In this document: one piece after another, positions 5,856 through 13,712 of the stretch
How the letters are laid out: each line of letters opens with the position of its first letter
Position numbering within the stretch: the stretch's first letter is position 1
Source of the DNA: DATKXO01 sp035528995
GTDB taxonomy: Bacteria > Planctomycetota > Phycisphaerae > UBA1845
Direction: 5' to 3'
Length of the DNA stretch: 14,690 nucleotides
Assembly (NCBI GenBank): GCA_035528995.1
Contig: DATKXO010000131.1
Span: 1 to 14,690 of the forward strand
Made by a program: the position numbers and the translations under genes
Notes under the pieces: model-generated
The model's input: only the letters and a program-made list of their open reading frames with translations
Databases searched by the model: none
What the model was told of the DNA's origin: nothing

Positions 5856-8753
5856 TCAGGCCAGGGCGTCGGCCACGCATTCGATGACGTGTCTGGGATG
5901 GACGCCGGTGTGGTGCTCGATCTGGTGCCGGCAACTGAAGCCGGAGGCGGCGACGTCGGCCTCGCCCCGATCGCGGATGGCGGGGAACAGGCGCTGCTCG
6001 CCGATGGCTTTGGCTACATCGTAGTGCTCGACCTCGTGTCCGAACGAGCCGGCCATGCCGCAGCAGCCGCTGTCGATCTCTGAAGCGCCCCCGCCGGTGC
6101 AGGCGGACAACACGGCCAGGGCGTCTTCCGTGCCCGTCAGGGCCTTCTGGTGGCAGTGGCCGTGGTACAGGAGTGGGCGCCGGCCGGGCTTGAAGCGCAG
6201 CGCGTTCGGCTCGCGGCTCAGCGCCCGGGCCACGAAGCTCTCGATGTTCAACGTCATGTCGGCCACGCGGTAGGCGTCGATGGTGCGCACCAGTTGGGGC
6301 CACTCGTCCAACATGGCCGATACGCAGCTCGGCTCCGTCCCCACGATCGGGATGCCGCGAGCGGCGAAACCAGCCAGAGTCTGCACGTTGTGTTGGGCCA
6401 GTAGTCTTGCCTCGGGCAGCATGCCCTTGCTCAGCAGCGGTCGGCCGCAGCACTTGGTCAGCGGAACGATGACGTGATAGCCCAGAGCCTCGAGCACTTT
6501 CACCGCCGCCCGCCCCACCTGGGGGACGTGGAAGTTGGTCCAGGTGTCCACGAAGTAGATGACGCGCGGTCGTTCGGCCGGTGGGGGCTGGGCCCGCTTC
6601 TTGCGGCGTTTGGCGAACCATTTGCGGAACGTGGTCCGCGCGAATCGCGGCGGGGGAACGCGACGGTCCAGGCCGTACCGTCTTTCCATCAAGGCTCGAA
6701 CCGGCTTCGACTGCATGACCCAGTTGCTCAGCGGGGCGAAGCGGCTGCCCCAGACCGCCAGATCGGGCGACGCCGCGACCAGACGGCTGCGTTTGGGCAC
6801 GCCGAAAGTCCGATTGCGATAGGCGAGCCACTCGGCCTTGAGCTTGGCCAGGTCCGTTCCGGTGGGGCATTCGGTTTTGCAGGCCTTGCAGCTCAGACAC
6901 AGGTCCATGACGTCGATCAGCGCCGGATCGGACAGGTCGTGGAGCAGGTCGCGGTTGGACAGGGCGATCCGCAGGGCGTTGGCCCGGGCCCGGGTGGTGT
7001 GCTGCTCGTCGCCAGTGGCCATGAACGAGGGGCACATGGTGCCGACCAGCCGTTGACGGCACTGCCCCACGCCGCTGCACATTCCGGCCAGACCGGCCAT
7101 TCCGCCGTGTTCGCTGAAGTCCAAGTGCGTCGGTGGGTCCTGCGACTCGAACTGGGGTCCGTAGCGCAGGTTCTCGGTCATGGGCAGCGGTGACACGATC
7201 TTGCCCGGGTTGAACAGCCCCTGGGGGTCGAACGCGCGTTTGACGCGGCCAAAGGCCTCCATGATCCGCGGGCCGTACATCTTCTCCAGCCAGCAGGAAC
7301 GGATGATGCCGTCGCCGTGCTCGCCGGTCATGGTGCCGCCGAATTCGAGTGCCAATGAGCTGACCCGGTCGGCGATCCGGCGCATGCGCTCGAGATCGTC
7401 GCCGTCCTTGAGGTTCAGCGCCGGTCGAACGTGCAGACAGCCCACGCTGGCGTGGGCGTAGCAGCCGACCTGCCGGATACCTTCGTCGTCCAGGATTCGG
7501 CCGAAGCGGTCGATGTAGTCGCGAAGTTTCGCCGGGTCGACCGAGGTGTCTTCCACGAAGGCCTGCGGCTGGCGGTCGCCGGGCCTGGACATCAGCAGCC
7601 CCAGACCGCTCTTGCGCACCTCCCACACGTCGGCCTGACCGGCCGGGTCGGTGATGATCGGGTGGGCATAGCCCAACGATCGCGACTTGAGGTCCGCGGC
7701 CAACTCGTCCAATCGGCGGCGCAGTCGGGATTCGTCGTCGTCGAACAGCTCGCAGATCAGAATGGCTTCGGGGTCGCCGTCGAGGAACGTCCGGCGCCGG
7801 GCCATCGCGGGATTGGCCAGGGTGGCGTCCAGGATGAGCTTGTCCACGAGTTCGACGGCGGCCGCGCCGTGCTTCAGGACGGCCGGCGTTGCCTCCAGGG
7901 CAGGCGGAATGCCCTCGAAATGGGCCACGACCATGCCTTTGTTTCGAGGTACGTCGGTCAGCCTCAGCGTCGCGCCGACCACGACGCACAGCGTCCCCTC
8001 ACTGCCGCAGACGATCGTCTCGGCATTGACGCGTCCGTTGTCCAGGCGCAGGCGGTCCAGGGCGTATCCACCGTTGCGGCGCATGACCTTGGGGAACCGG
8101 GCGGCGATCTCGTCGGCATACTCCGCGCTCACCGCCGACAGGACCTCCTGGCAACCTCGGGCCAGCGGGTTGTCCGTAGAATCGGCGCCCGGCCCCCAGG
8201 TGCAGATCGATCCGTCGGCTAGAACCACGTCCAGAGACAGCACGTGATCCACCGTGCGACCGTGAACGATCGAGTGGGCCCCGCAGGAGTTGTTGGCGAT
8301 CATGCCGCCGATGGTGGCCCGGTTGCCGGTGGCGACGTCCGGCCCGAACTGCAACCCGTGCGGTGTCAGCTCGGCATTCAGTTCGTCCAGCACGACGCCG
8401 GGCTCGACCCGCGCGGTTCGCCCGTCCGGGTCGACATGGACGATGCGATTGAGATGTCGCGAACAGTCGAGCTGGATGCCGCGGTTGACCGCCCCGCCGG
8501 TCAGGCCCGTACCGGCGCCGCGAGCCGTGATGGGGACATTGTGTTCGGCGCAGATGCGGACGGTGGCAACCACGTCCTCAACCGATCTTGGAAGGACTAT
8601 CGCATCGGGCACGATTTCGTAGATACTGGCGTCTGTAGCGTACAGGGCTCGCGACAGGGCATCGTGGCGCAGCTCGCCGGACAAAGCCCTTCGAAGCTCC
8701 TCGAGCATCGCGCCGAGGTTCTCGCCAGTGGGCTTGTCGGCCGTGGATTCCAT
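5856..8753 (-). CDS. FAD-linked oxidase fused to Fe-S/CCG domains (YdiJ-like 2-hydroxyacid dehydrogenase)
   Basis: The 965-residue protein combines a flavin dehydrogenase and a GlcF-like electron-transfer part. The FAD-binding half has PITARGAGTGLTGGAV (about residues 74-89), GNRATIGGMIANNSCGAHS (143-161) and the GEHGDG signature (477-482), followed by FDPQGLFNPGKI. The Fe-S part has Cys559, Cys565 and Cys574 (MCPS), then CLSCKACKTECP (619-630). Two CCG-type motifs follow, TKCCGRP (near 768) and HGHCHQKAL with SGCCGMAG (near 864 and 897). Fused proteins of this length include YdiJ-type D-2-hydroxyglutarate and D-lactate dehydrogenases, which pass electrons to quinone; the exact substrate is not readable here. 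The start is uncertain: ATG 8751-8753 gives a normal N-terminus but a weak ribosome site, and an ATG at 8817-8819 would add 22 unlikely residues. It is probably first in an operon with the sigma-54 activator. Confidence 0.92.
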   Translation of the reverse strand: MESTADKPTGENLGAMLEELRRALSGELRHDALSRALYATDASIYEIVPDAIVLPRSVEDVVATVRICAEHNVPITARGAGTGLTGGAVNRGIQLDCSRHLNRIVHVDPDGRTARVEPGVVLDELNAELTPHGLQFGPDVATGNRATIGGMIANNSCGAHSIVHGRTVDHVLSLDVVLADGSICTWGPGADSTDNPLARGCQEVLSAVSAEYADEIAARFPKVMRRNGGYALDRLRLDNGRVNAETIVCGSEGTLCVVVGATLRLTDVPRNKGMVVAHFEGIPPALEATPAVLKHGAAAVELVDKLILDATLANPAMARRRTFLDGDPEAILICELFDDDESRLRRRLDELAADLKSRSLGYAHPIITDPAGQADVWEVRKSGLGLLMSRPGDRQPQAFVEDTSVDPAKLRDYIDRFGRILDDEGIRQVGCYAHASVGCLHVRPALNLKDGDDLERMRRIADRVSSLALEFGGTMTGEHGDGIIRSCWLEKMYGPRIMEAFGRVKRAFDPQGLFNPGKIVSPLPMTENLRYGPQFESQDPPTHLDFSEHGGMAGLAGMCSGVGQCRQRLVGTMCPSFMATGDEQHTTRARANALRIALSNRDLLHDLSDPALIDVMDLCLSCKACKTECPTGTDLAKLKAEWLAYRNRTFGVPKRSRLVAASPDLAVWGSRFAPLSNWVMQSKPVRALMERRYGLDRRVPPPRFARTTFRKWFAKRRKKRAQPPPAERPRVIYFVDTWTNFHVPQVGRAAVKVLEALGYHVIVPLTKCCGRPLLSKGMLPEARLLAQHNVQTLAGFAARGIPIVGTEPSCVSAMLDEWPQLVRTIDAYRVADMTLNIESFVARALSREPNALRFKPGRRPLLYHGHCHQKALTGTEDALAVLSACTGGGASEIDSGCCGMAGSFGHEVEHYDVAKAIGEQRLFPAIRDRGEADVAASGFSCRHQIEHHTGVHPRHVIECVADALA

Positions 8754-8850
8754 AGGCCTCGCCGGCTCCAGGCGGGTGGTCCTGCGTTGACGGGCGCACC
8801 CCACCCCCGAAGCGAGCATCTGGGTAGATCTTCACTCTGTGCGCGGGGCC

Positions 8851-8879
8851 AGCGTATCGGTCGGGGCGTCATCCGGCAA
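8851..8879 (-). promoter_or_regulatory. candidate promoter of the FAD/Fe-S oxidase gene
   Basis: On the minus strand TTGCCG (8879-8874) and TACGCT (8856-8851) are 17 bp apart, a fair housekeeping-type match. The leader to the ATG at 8753 would be about 90 nt. I found no GG-N10-GC sigma-54 promoter in this divergent region. Confidence 0.35.
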
Positions 8880-8959
8880 GGGCGGCCTGGCGGCCGTCCC
8901 CTGGATGGACGACACTCGACCGACGTTTGCCCGCGGTTCGAGCACCTCTGCTCGGGGGG

Positions 8960-8997
8960 TATAATCGATGCGTTCGAGGGAAGTAGGGATAGCGGAG
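8960..8997 (+). promoter_or_regulatory. leader copy 1: -10 and ribosome binding site of the first sulfatase-like gene
   Basis: A perfect TATAAT lies at 8960-8965 and GCGGAG at 8992-8997, 26 nt apart, followed by 8 nt and the ATG at 9006. The -35 is weak (TTCGAG at 8937-8942). The same arrangement precedes the second gene and occurs a third time at 13518-13555, which supports it as a real shared promoter and leader. Confidence 0.65.
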
Positions 8998-9005
8998 TCA
9001 CCTGT

Positions 9006-11066
9006 ATGCAAGCGGCGGAAGACGGGGACGTAGACGCGCTGCCCCGGCGCGGGGCGCGCTTCGTCGGTCGAACCGTGATCGCCGGGCTGGGCGTAGCCAT
9101 TATCGGCAGCCTGGCGCTGGGTGCTGCTGAAACCTTCGCCGGGGCGTGGGTGGTCGCCAGCAAGCTCAGCGGCGAGCAGGTGCCCCTCGGTCTGTTGGCG
9201 GCCGCGCTGGGACGGGCGGTTCTGACCCACCTTCTTGTCTGGTGCCCGTTGATGACGGTTTGTGCCTTGGCGGTGGCAGTTGTCCGGCGCCGCGCAGCGA
9301 TGCCGCCTGAGCCCTTCCTGTGGGGGGCCTTCGTCGCGGTCGCGGGGTTCGTCGTGGCGCCGGTCGCTCTGACCATGATGGGTCGCGGTGGCAGCCTGAT
9401 CCACGCCGGCGCGTACGCCGGCGTGGCCGTACTGGCGATTGTGACGTTCGCGGCGGCGACGGTGATCCGACGCCGCCTGGGGATGATGCGGTTCGGGCGG
9501 GCCCGGAGCCTGGCGGCCTGGGTCAGCGCCCTGTTGACGGTCGGCTTCGGGGCGGCCTTGGTGCGGTCGCCGCTGTTCAATCCGGGCGGCTACCAGGTAT
9601 CGCCTCCGGCGGCCGGCCGGTCCGCTTCCCGGGGCTGCAACGTCCTGTGGATCGTTCTGGACACTGCCCGGGCCGACCGCATGAGCTGTCATGGCTGCCC
9701 CACCCCAACCACACCCTTCCTGGATACGTGGGCGAAGCAAGCCGTCGTTTTCGACCGGGCGGTGTCGGACGGGATGTGGACGCTGCCCTCGCACGCGTCC
9801 ATGTTCACCGGGCTGAGCGTGCGGCAGCACGGGGCCGGCTACGGTCATGTCTGGTTGGACAACGAGGCTACGACCGTGGCGGAGGTGCTTCGAGATAACG
9901 GGTACCTGACAGCGCTGTTCTCCAACAACAGGTTGGTTGCGCCCCTCACGAACCTTGCACAGGGCTTCGAGGTGTATCATGATATGGGACGTCTGGCGCT
10001 GTTGGGTCGGTTCTCGCTCGAAATGTTGTGTGAGCGGTGGGGTGTTACGCCGATGGTGCCCTGGCTGGATGGAGACTCCGGCGCGGCGCTGACCAACCAG
10101 TTCGCCGCCCAGTGGCTCGACGACCGGGCCAGGGACGGCAGGCCCTTTCTCATGCTCATCAACTACATGGAAGCGCACCTGCCCTATTGCGTTCCGAAGC
10201 GCTATCGTCGTATGTACATGGACCGGCGGCAGGTCGACCGATCGTATGACCTGCGGCGGCGAGCTTACGGAGACGTCCGCGGCGCGCTGGAGCAGCGGTT
10301 CAATCACCAAGGGGGTCAGTTTCTGGCCCTGGCGGACCGCGAGGTCCTGAAGCGTCAGTACCTGGCGACGATTCGATACCTGGACGATCGCGTGGGCGAA
10401 ACGATCGAGATGTTCGAGCGGCGCGGATTGCTCGACGACACGCTGGTCGTCATCACCTCGGATCACGGTGAATACCTCGACACGCACGGCATGTGGGGGC
10501 ATCAGTATGGTACCTACAATGACCTGGCCCACGTGTCTTTGATGATTCGCGAGCCGGGCCGCAGGGATGGGCTTCGCATCCGCGCTCCGGTGCAGCACTC
10601 CGACCTCTACGCCACGGTCTTGAACGCGGCGCTGGGCCGGTCGGACCCGGGTCCGGGCCATGACTCATGGGACCTGTTGGCCATGCCTCGAGTGGGCGAG
10701 GGTTCGCGGGTGGTCATCTGCCAGTTCAGTGGCCGGGACCGGGCCGGAGACGCGCCACAGCACGCTCTGCACGATCCAGTCCTGAGGCACCGGCTTCGGC
10801 CGCAGATCGCCGCCGTGGACGCTCGAATGAAGTACATTTCCTCGCGGGACGGACAGCGGGAACTGTATGACATCGCCGCCGATCCCGGCGAAACGCGCAA
10901 TCTGTTCACCTCGCGTCCGACTGAGGCCGAACGCCTGGCCCGCCATCTGCGTGCCTGGCGACAAGCGGTGCCCGAGTACACGCCTCCCGACCCCGAGGTG
11001 GTCCCCGACATGTCCCCCGAGGTCCGCAGGGCCCTACGTGCCATGGGTTACCTCGACGGTGAATGA
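9006..11066 (+). CDS. membrane-anchored sulfatase-superfamily enzyme, first tandem copy
   Basis: The 686-residue protein has five probable membrane segments (about 24-50, 61-93, 103-126, 132-154, 169-187) and then a periplasmic alkaline-phosphatase/sulfatase-type domain. It opens with NVLWIVLDTARADRMSC (Asp219, metal site) and has GMWTLPSHASMFTGL at 256-270. TSDHGEY follows at 484-490 (Asp486, His487), with His499 as a further possible metal ligand. In sulfatases the nucleophile is Cys or Ser in C/S-x-P-S-R. Here the position is Thr259 and the Arg is His263, so formylglycine formation is not expected. Thr nucleophiles and five-helix anchors are known from LtaS and phosphoethanolamine transferases, so a phosphotransferase is a fair alternative; the substrate is unknown. 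The C-terminus (YDIAADPGETRNL, ALRAMGYLDGE) is sulfatase-like. The start is the ATG with GCGGAG 8 nt before it; the longer upstream frame is antisense to the oxidase gene. Confidence 0.88.
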   Translation: MQAAEDGDVDALPRRGARFVGRTVIAGLGVAIIGSLALGAAETFAGAWVVASKLSGEQVPLGLLAAALGRAVLTHLLVWCPLMTVCALAVAVVRRRAAMPPEPFLWGAFVAVAGFVVAPVALTMMGRGGSLIHAGAYAGVAVLAIVTFAAATVIRRRLGMMRFGRARSLAAWVSALLTVGFGAALVRSPLFNPGGYQVSPPAAGRSASRGCNVLWIVLDTARADRMSCHGCPTPTTPFLDTWAKQAVVFDRAVSDGMWTLPSHASMFTGLSVRQHGAGYGHVWLDNEATTVAEVLRDNGYLTALFSNNRLVAPLTNLAQGFEVYHDMGRLALLGRFSLEMLCERWGVTPMVPWLDGDSGAALTNQFAAQWLDDRARDGRPFLMLINYMEAHLPYCVPKRYRRMYMDRRQVDRSYDLRRRAYGDVRGALEQRFNHQGGQFLALADREVLKRQYLATIRYLDDRVGETIEMFERRGLLDDTLVVITSDHGEYLDTHGMWGHQYGTYNDLAHVSLMIREPGRRDGLRIRAPVQHSDLYATVLNAALGRSDPGPGHDSWDLLAMPRVGEGSRVVICQFSGRDRAGDAPQHALHDPVLRHRLRPQIAAVDARMKYISSRDGQRELYDIAADPGETRNLFTSRPTEAERLARHLRAWRQAVPEYTPPDPEVVPDMSPEVRRALRAMGYLDGE

Positions 11067-11381
11067 CGCTCCAGCGGCTGGACCCGACCGGGCCCACAAA
11101 CTGGCACCGGCGGGCAGCCCGGGCATTGCGACGCCCGACACCACTATGCCCGTGTTATGGCCGCCCGGCGTCATCGGTCGTCACGTTCGGGCTCCCGGAG
11201 GCGGCGGGAGAAGCCGACACACGCGCCCGTGACCCAGCACACGAGGATCTCGGTCCAGCGATGCAGCGGTGATGCCTCTGGCGGTGATGCCGAACTGGGC
11301 CGGGCGCGTGGTTTGGGTGCGGGATACCGGTCGATATAATCCAAAGGTCTGGATGGGAGCGGCGGCAGCGGAGTCATCCAG
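11067..11381. other. spacer between the two sulfatase-like genes
   Basis: I see no gene here. A weak hairpin (CGGGCAT 11120-11126 with ATGCCCG 11146-11152, 19-nt loop) could end the first transcript. GCGGTGATGCC occurs twice, at 11266-11276 and 11281-11291, just upstream of the second gene's promoter, and may be an operator-like direct repeat. The promoter and leader occupy 11335-11381. Confidence 0.45.
11335..11373 (+). promoter_or_regulatory. leader copy 2: -10 and ribosome binding site of the second sulfatase-like gene
   Basis: A perfect TATAAT (11335-11340), preceded by TCGA, stands 27 nt before GCGGAG (11368-11373), which is followed by 8 nt and a GTG start at 11382. A poor -35 (TTGGGT, 11313-11318) lies 16 bp upstream. 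The spacing equals that of leader copies 1 and 3 to within one base. Its presence suggests the second gene has its own promoter rather than relying on read-through. Confidence 0.65.
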
Positions 11382-13442
11382 GTGCAGCCAGCGGCGGAAA
11401 CCAATACAGACGTGCCATTCGAGCACCGGCCACGCTTGGTGCGTCGAACCATCGCCGCCGGCCTGGGGATAGCCGTCATCGGGAGCTTTGTGGCGGCCGT
11501 CGCCGAGATGCTGGCCGCGGCCTGCTTCATCGTCATCCAAGGGAACGGCGAGGCCTTGCCGCTTGGGCTGGTGGCGGCCGCCCTCGGACGGACGGCGATC
11601 ACTCATCTCCTGGTCTGGTGCCCGCTGTTGTTGATCATCGCCCTGGTGGTCTCGGCTCTGCGGCGTCGAAAGGCTGGCCCGTCAGATCCTCTTCTTTGGG
11701 CCGTCTTCGTCCTGATAGCGGGGCTCGTTGTGGTCCTGGCCGATCTGGTTCGCGCGGACAAGACGAGTTGGCTGATCCTGATCGGGGCGTGCGCCGGCGT
11801 CGTGGTGCTGAGCCTCGTGACGTACGTGGTGGTGAGGGTGCTCCGACGACGGCTGGGCACGACGCGGCTCGGGAGACTCCGCAACGCCGTGGCCTGCGTG
11901 TGCGCTCTGCTGATGGTCGTGTTCGGTGCGACCCTGGTGCCGTCGCCGCTCTACAGCGCCGATCGGTATCGCGCCCAGCCGCCGGCGGCAGCAACCTCGG
12001 CTCCGACTCGGCCCAACGTCTTGTGGATCGTGCTCGACACCGCCCGGGCCGATCTCATGAGCTGCTACGGCTACGACAGCCCTACGACACCCTTCCTGGA
12101 GGAGTGGGCCCAAAGCGCGATCGTGTTCGATCGGGCGGTGGCCGACGGAATCTGGACGGTCCCTTCTCACGCCTCCATGTTCACCGGCCTCAGCGTTCGG
12201 CAGCACGGGGCCCACAACGGCAATCTCTGGCTGGACGACGAGACTACCACGGTGGCCGAGGTGCTGAAGGCCAACGGCTACGCCACAGGCGCGTTCGTCA
12301 ACAACCACCTGGTTTCCGCGGAGAGTAATCTCGTCCAGGGCTTTGACGTTGCCCGGTTGGTGTGCCACTGGAACCCTCTGACCGGCTTTTCGCTCGAGTA
12401 CCTCTGCGAGCGGGCGGGTGTCACCCCACTGGTGCCCTGGCTGGATGGTGACTTCAGCGCCGCCCTGACCAACCAGTTGGCGGCCCGATGGCTCGATGAC
12501 CTCCCCGACGACGGCACGCCCTTCTTGCTGTTCGTCAACTATATGGAGGCCCACCTGCCCTACCGCGTGCCGAAGCGCTACCGCCGCATGTACATGAACG
12601 AACGGCAGGTTCACCGCTCGTACGACCTGCGCTACCGCGCCTTCGGCAACATCGTCCCCGCGCTGGGCATGCGCTACGACACCGAGGGCGGCGGCTTCGT
12701 GAGCCCGGAGGACCGCCAGGTCGCCAGGCTGCAGCACCTGGCCACCATCCGCTACCTCGACGATCGCGTGCGCGAGATTATCGACCTCGTCGACCGGCGT
12801 GGCTCACTGGAAGACACGCTGGTGATCATTACGTCAGACCACGGGGAATACCTCGACGCCCACGGCATGTGGGCCCACCGTTTCCAGACCTACAACGAGA
12901 TCACGCGCGTCTGCCTGCTCGTCCGCGAGCCCGGCCGCCGAAGCGGAATCCGCATTCGTGTTCCTGTGCAGGTCTCCGACCTGTATCCCACGGTCGTCAA
13001 CCTGGCGCTGGGCACGTCCGGCCCGGGGCCGGGGCACGGCACCCAGGACCTTATCGCCGTGGCCGAGGCCGCCCCGCCCTCCCGCATCGCCATCAGCGAG
13101 TTCTGCGGCGCCGGCAGCAACCTCGACATCGACCTCCTGGGGCGCCAAGACGCGGAGCTCGATCGCCGGGCACAGCCGCAGATCGCCGCCACCGACGGGC
13201 GCTTCAAATACATCATTTCGGGAGATGGGCGGCGCGAACTGTACAACCTGCTGCGTGATCCGGGCGAGCAGCACAACGTAATCACCGTGTTTCCGAGTCA
13301 GGTCAAACGGCTGGCTGCACACATCAGCTCCTGGCAAAAGGTGGTGCCGAGGCACCAACCCCCGGCCTCCGGGGCCGCCTCCCAGATGTCCGAGAAGACG
13401 CGACAGGCTCTGCGTGCTCTGGGCTACCTGGCCGACGAGTAG
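11382..13442 (+). CDS. membrane-anchored sulfatase-superfamily enzyme, second tandem copy
   Basis: This is a paralog of the gene at 9006, of identical length (686 residues) and alignable without obvious gaps through the motifs. It has five N-terminal membrane segments (about 24-50, 61-93, 103-123, 129-154, 168-187), then NVLWIVLDTARADLMSCYGY with Asp219. GIWTVPSHASMFTGL puts Thr259 at the nucleophile site, and TSDHGEYLDAHGMWAH gives Asp486, His487, His494 and His499. Both copies keep the Thr and the PSHAS context, so the change from sulfatase Cys/Ser is fixed and not a sporadic mutation. The start is GTG, chosen because the GCGGAG leader and the N-terminal MQ-A sequence match the first copy. 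The most variable region is about residues 322-345 and 570-595, perhaps substrate-facing. A hairpin lies 5 bp after the stop. The duplication probably gave related but distinct specificities. Confidence 0.88.
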   Translation: MQPAAETNTDVPFEHRPRLVRRTIAAGLGIAVIGSFVAAVAEMLAAACFIVIQGNGEALPLGLVAAALGRTAITHLLVWCPLLLIIALVVSALRRRKAGPSDPLLWAVFVLIAGLVVVLADLVRADKTSWLILIGACAGVVVLSLVTYVVVRVLRRRLGTTRLGRLRNAVACVCALLMVVFGATLVPSPLYSADRYRAQPPAAATSAPTRPNVLWIVLDTARADLMSCYGYDSPTTPFLEEWAQSAIVFDRAVADGIWTVPSHASMFTGLSVRQHGAHNGNLWLDDETTTVAEVLKANGYATGAFVNNHLVSAESNLVQGFDVARLVCHWNPLTGFSLEYLCERAGVTPLVPWLDGDFSAALTNQLAARWLDDLPDDGTPFLLFVNYMEAHLPYRVPKRYRRMYMNERQVHRSYDLRYRAFGNIVPALGMRYDTEGGGFVSPEDRQVARLQHLATIRYLDDRVREIIDLVDRRGSLEDTLVIITSDHGEYLDAHGMWAHRFQTYNEITRVCLLVREPGRRSGIRIRVPVQVSDLYPTVVNLALGTSGPGPGHGTQDLIAVAEAAPPSRIAISEFCGAGSNLDIDLLGRQDAELDRRAQPQIAATDGRFKYIISGDGRRELYNLLRDPGEQHNVITVFPSQVKRLAAHISSWQKVVPRHQPPASGAASQMSEKTRQALRALGYLADE

Positions 13443-13446
13443 CATA

Positions 13447-13475
13447 CCGCCACGCGCAGCCGCGCGTGTTGGCGG
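13447..13475 (+). terminator. hairpin after the second sulfatase-like gene
   Basis: CCGCCACGCGC (13447-13457) pairs with GCGCG (13462-13466) and TGGCGG (13470-13475), giving 11 bp with a 4-nt loop and a 3-nt bulge (TGT). It begins 5 bp after the TAG. A T-run is lacking, so its role as a terminator is provisional, as often in GC-rich bacteria. Confidence 0.45.
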
Positions 13476-13517
13476 GGCGGGCGGGCATCGGCGCCGGTGG
13501 GGCGATGTTCGGCTCGA

Positions 13518-13555
13518 TATAGTCAACCCCTCGATCGGGGGCGACCGAAGCGGAG
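13518..13555 (+). promoter_or_regulatory. leader copy 3: orphan promoter and ribosome site without a gene
   Basis: TATAGT (13518-13523) preceded by CTCGA is followed after 26 nt by GCGGAG and TCA (13550-13558), the same pattern as before both sulfatase-like genes. At the expected start position there is TCG, not ATG or GTG. The frame behind it shows no membrane segment or sulfatase motif before it enters the 3' end of the convergent transporter gene. It looks like the remnant of a third tandem copy. Confidence 0.55.
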
Positions 13556-13712
13556 TCAACAAGTCGCATTCGGCACCAGGGCTCGACGCGCAGGTCCGTA
13601 CGAGATGGAGCCGCGCGCGTTCGAGCACTCTATGGGTTCGGCCCGGTCCCTCACCTCTTGTCCGATGTTGGGGTGGGTCGCCCGGTCAGGGAAGTCTCGG
13701 CGCGGTGATTCC

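Noticed and set aside
5764..7989. The activator's reading frame stays open for over 2 kb upstream, which would give a 1248-residue protein.
   Set aside because: That extension overlaps the oxidase gene on the same strand in another frame, has low-complexity Arg/Gly/Pro-rich sequence and no domains, and the GTG at 5763 has a ribosome site and a complete GAF start.
8754..8819. A 22-residue N-terminal extension of the oxidase from the ATG at 8817-8819.
   Set aside because: The added residues are basic, poorly related to the family N-terminus and lack a clear ribosome site. The possibility is left open in the gene entry.
8754..8930. A sigma-54 promoter for the oxidase, expected because of the linked activator.
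   Set aside because: No GG-N10-GC with the usual context was found; the nearest candidate has only 8 nt between GG and GC.
8244..9005. An upstream extension of the first sulfatase-like gene to 8244.
   Set aside because: It runs antisense through the oxidase gene. The paralog starts at the equivalent of 9006, where both share the GCGGAG leader.
8832..10661. A 609-residue frame antisense to the first sulfatase-like gene.
   Set aside because: It is a GC-rich antisense shadow of a gene with clear catalytic motifs and has no recognisable domain.
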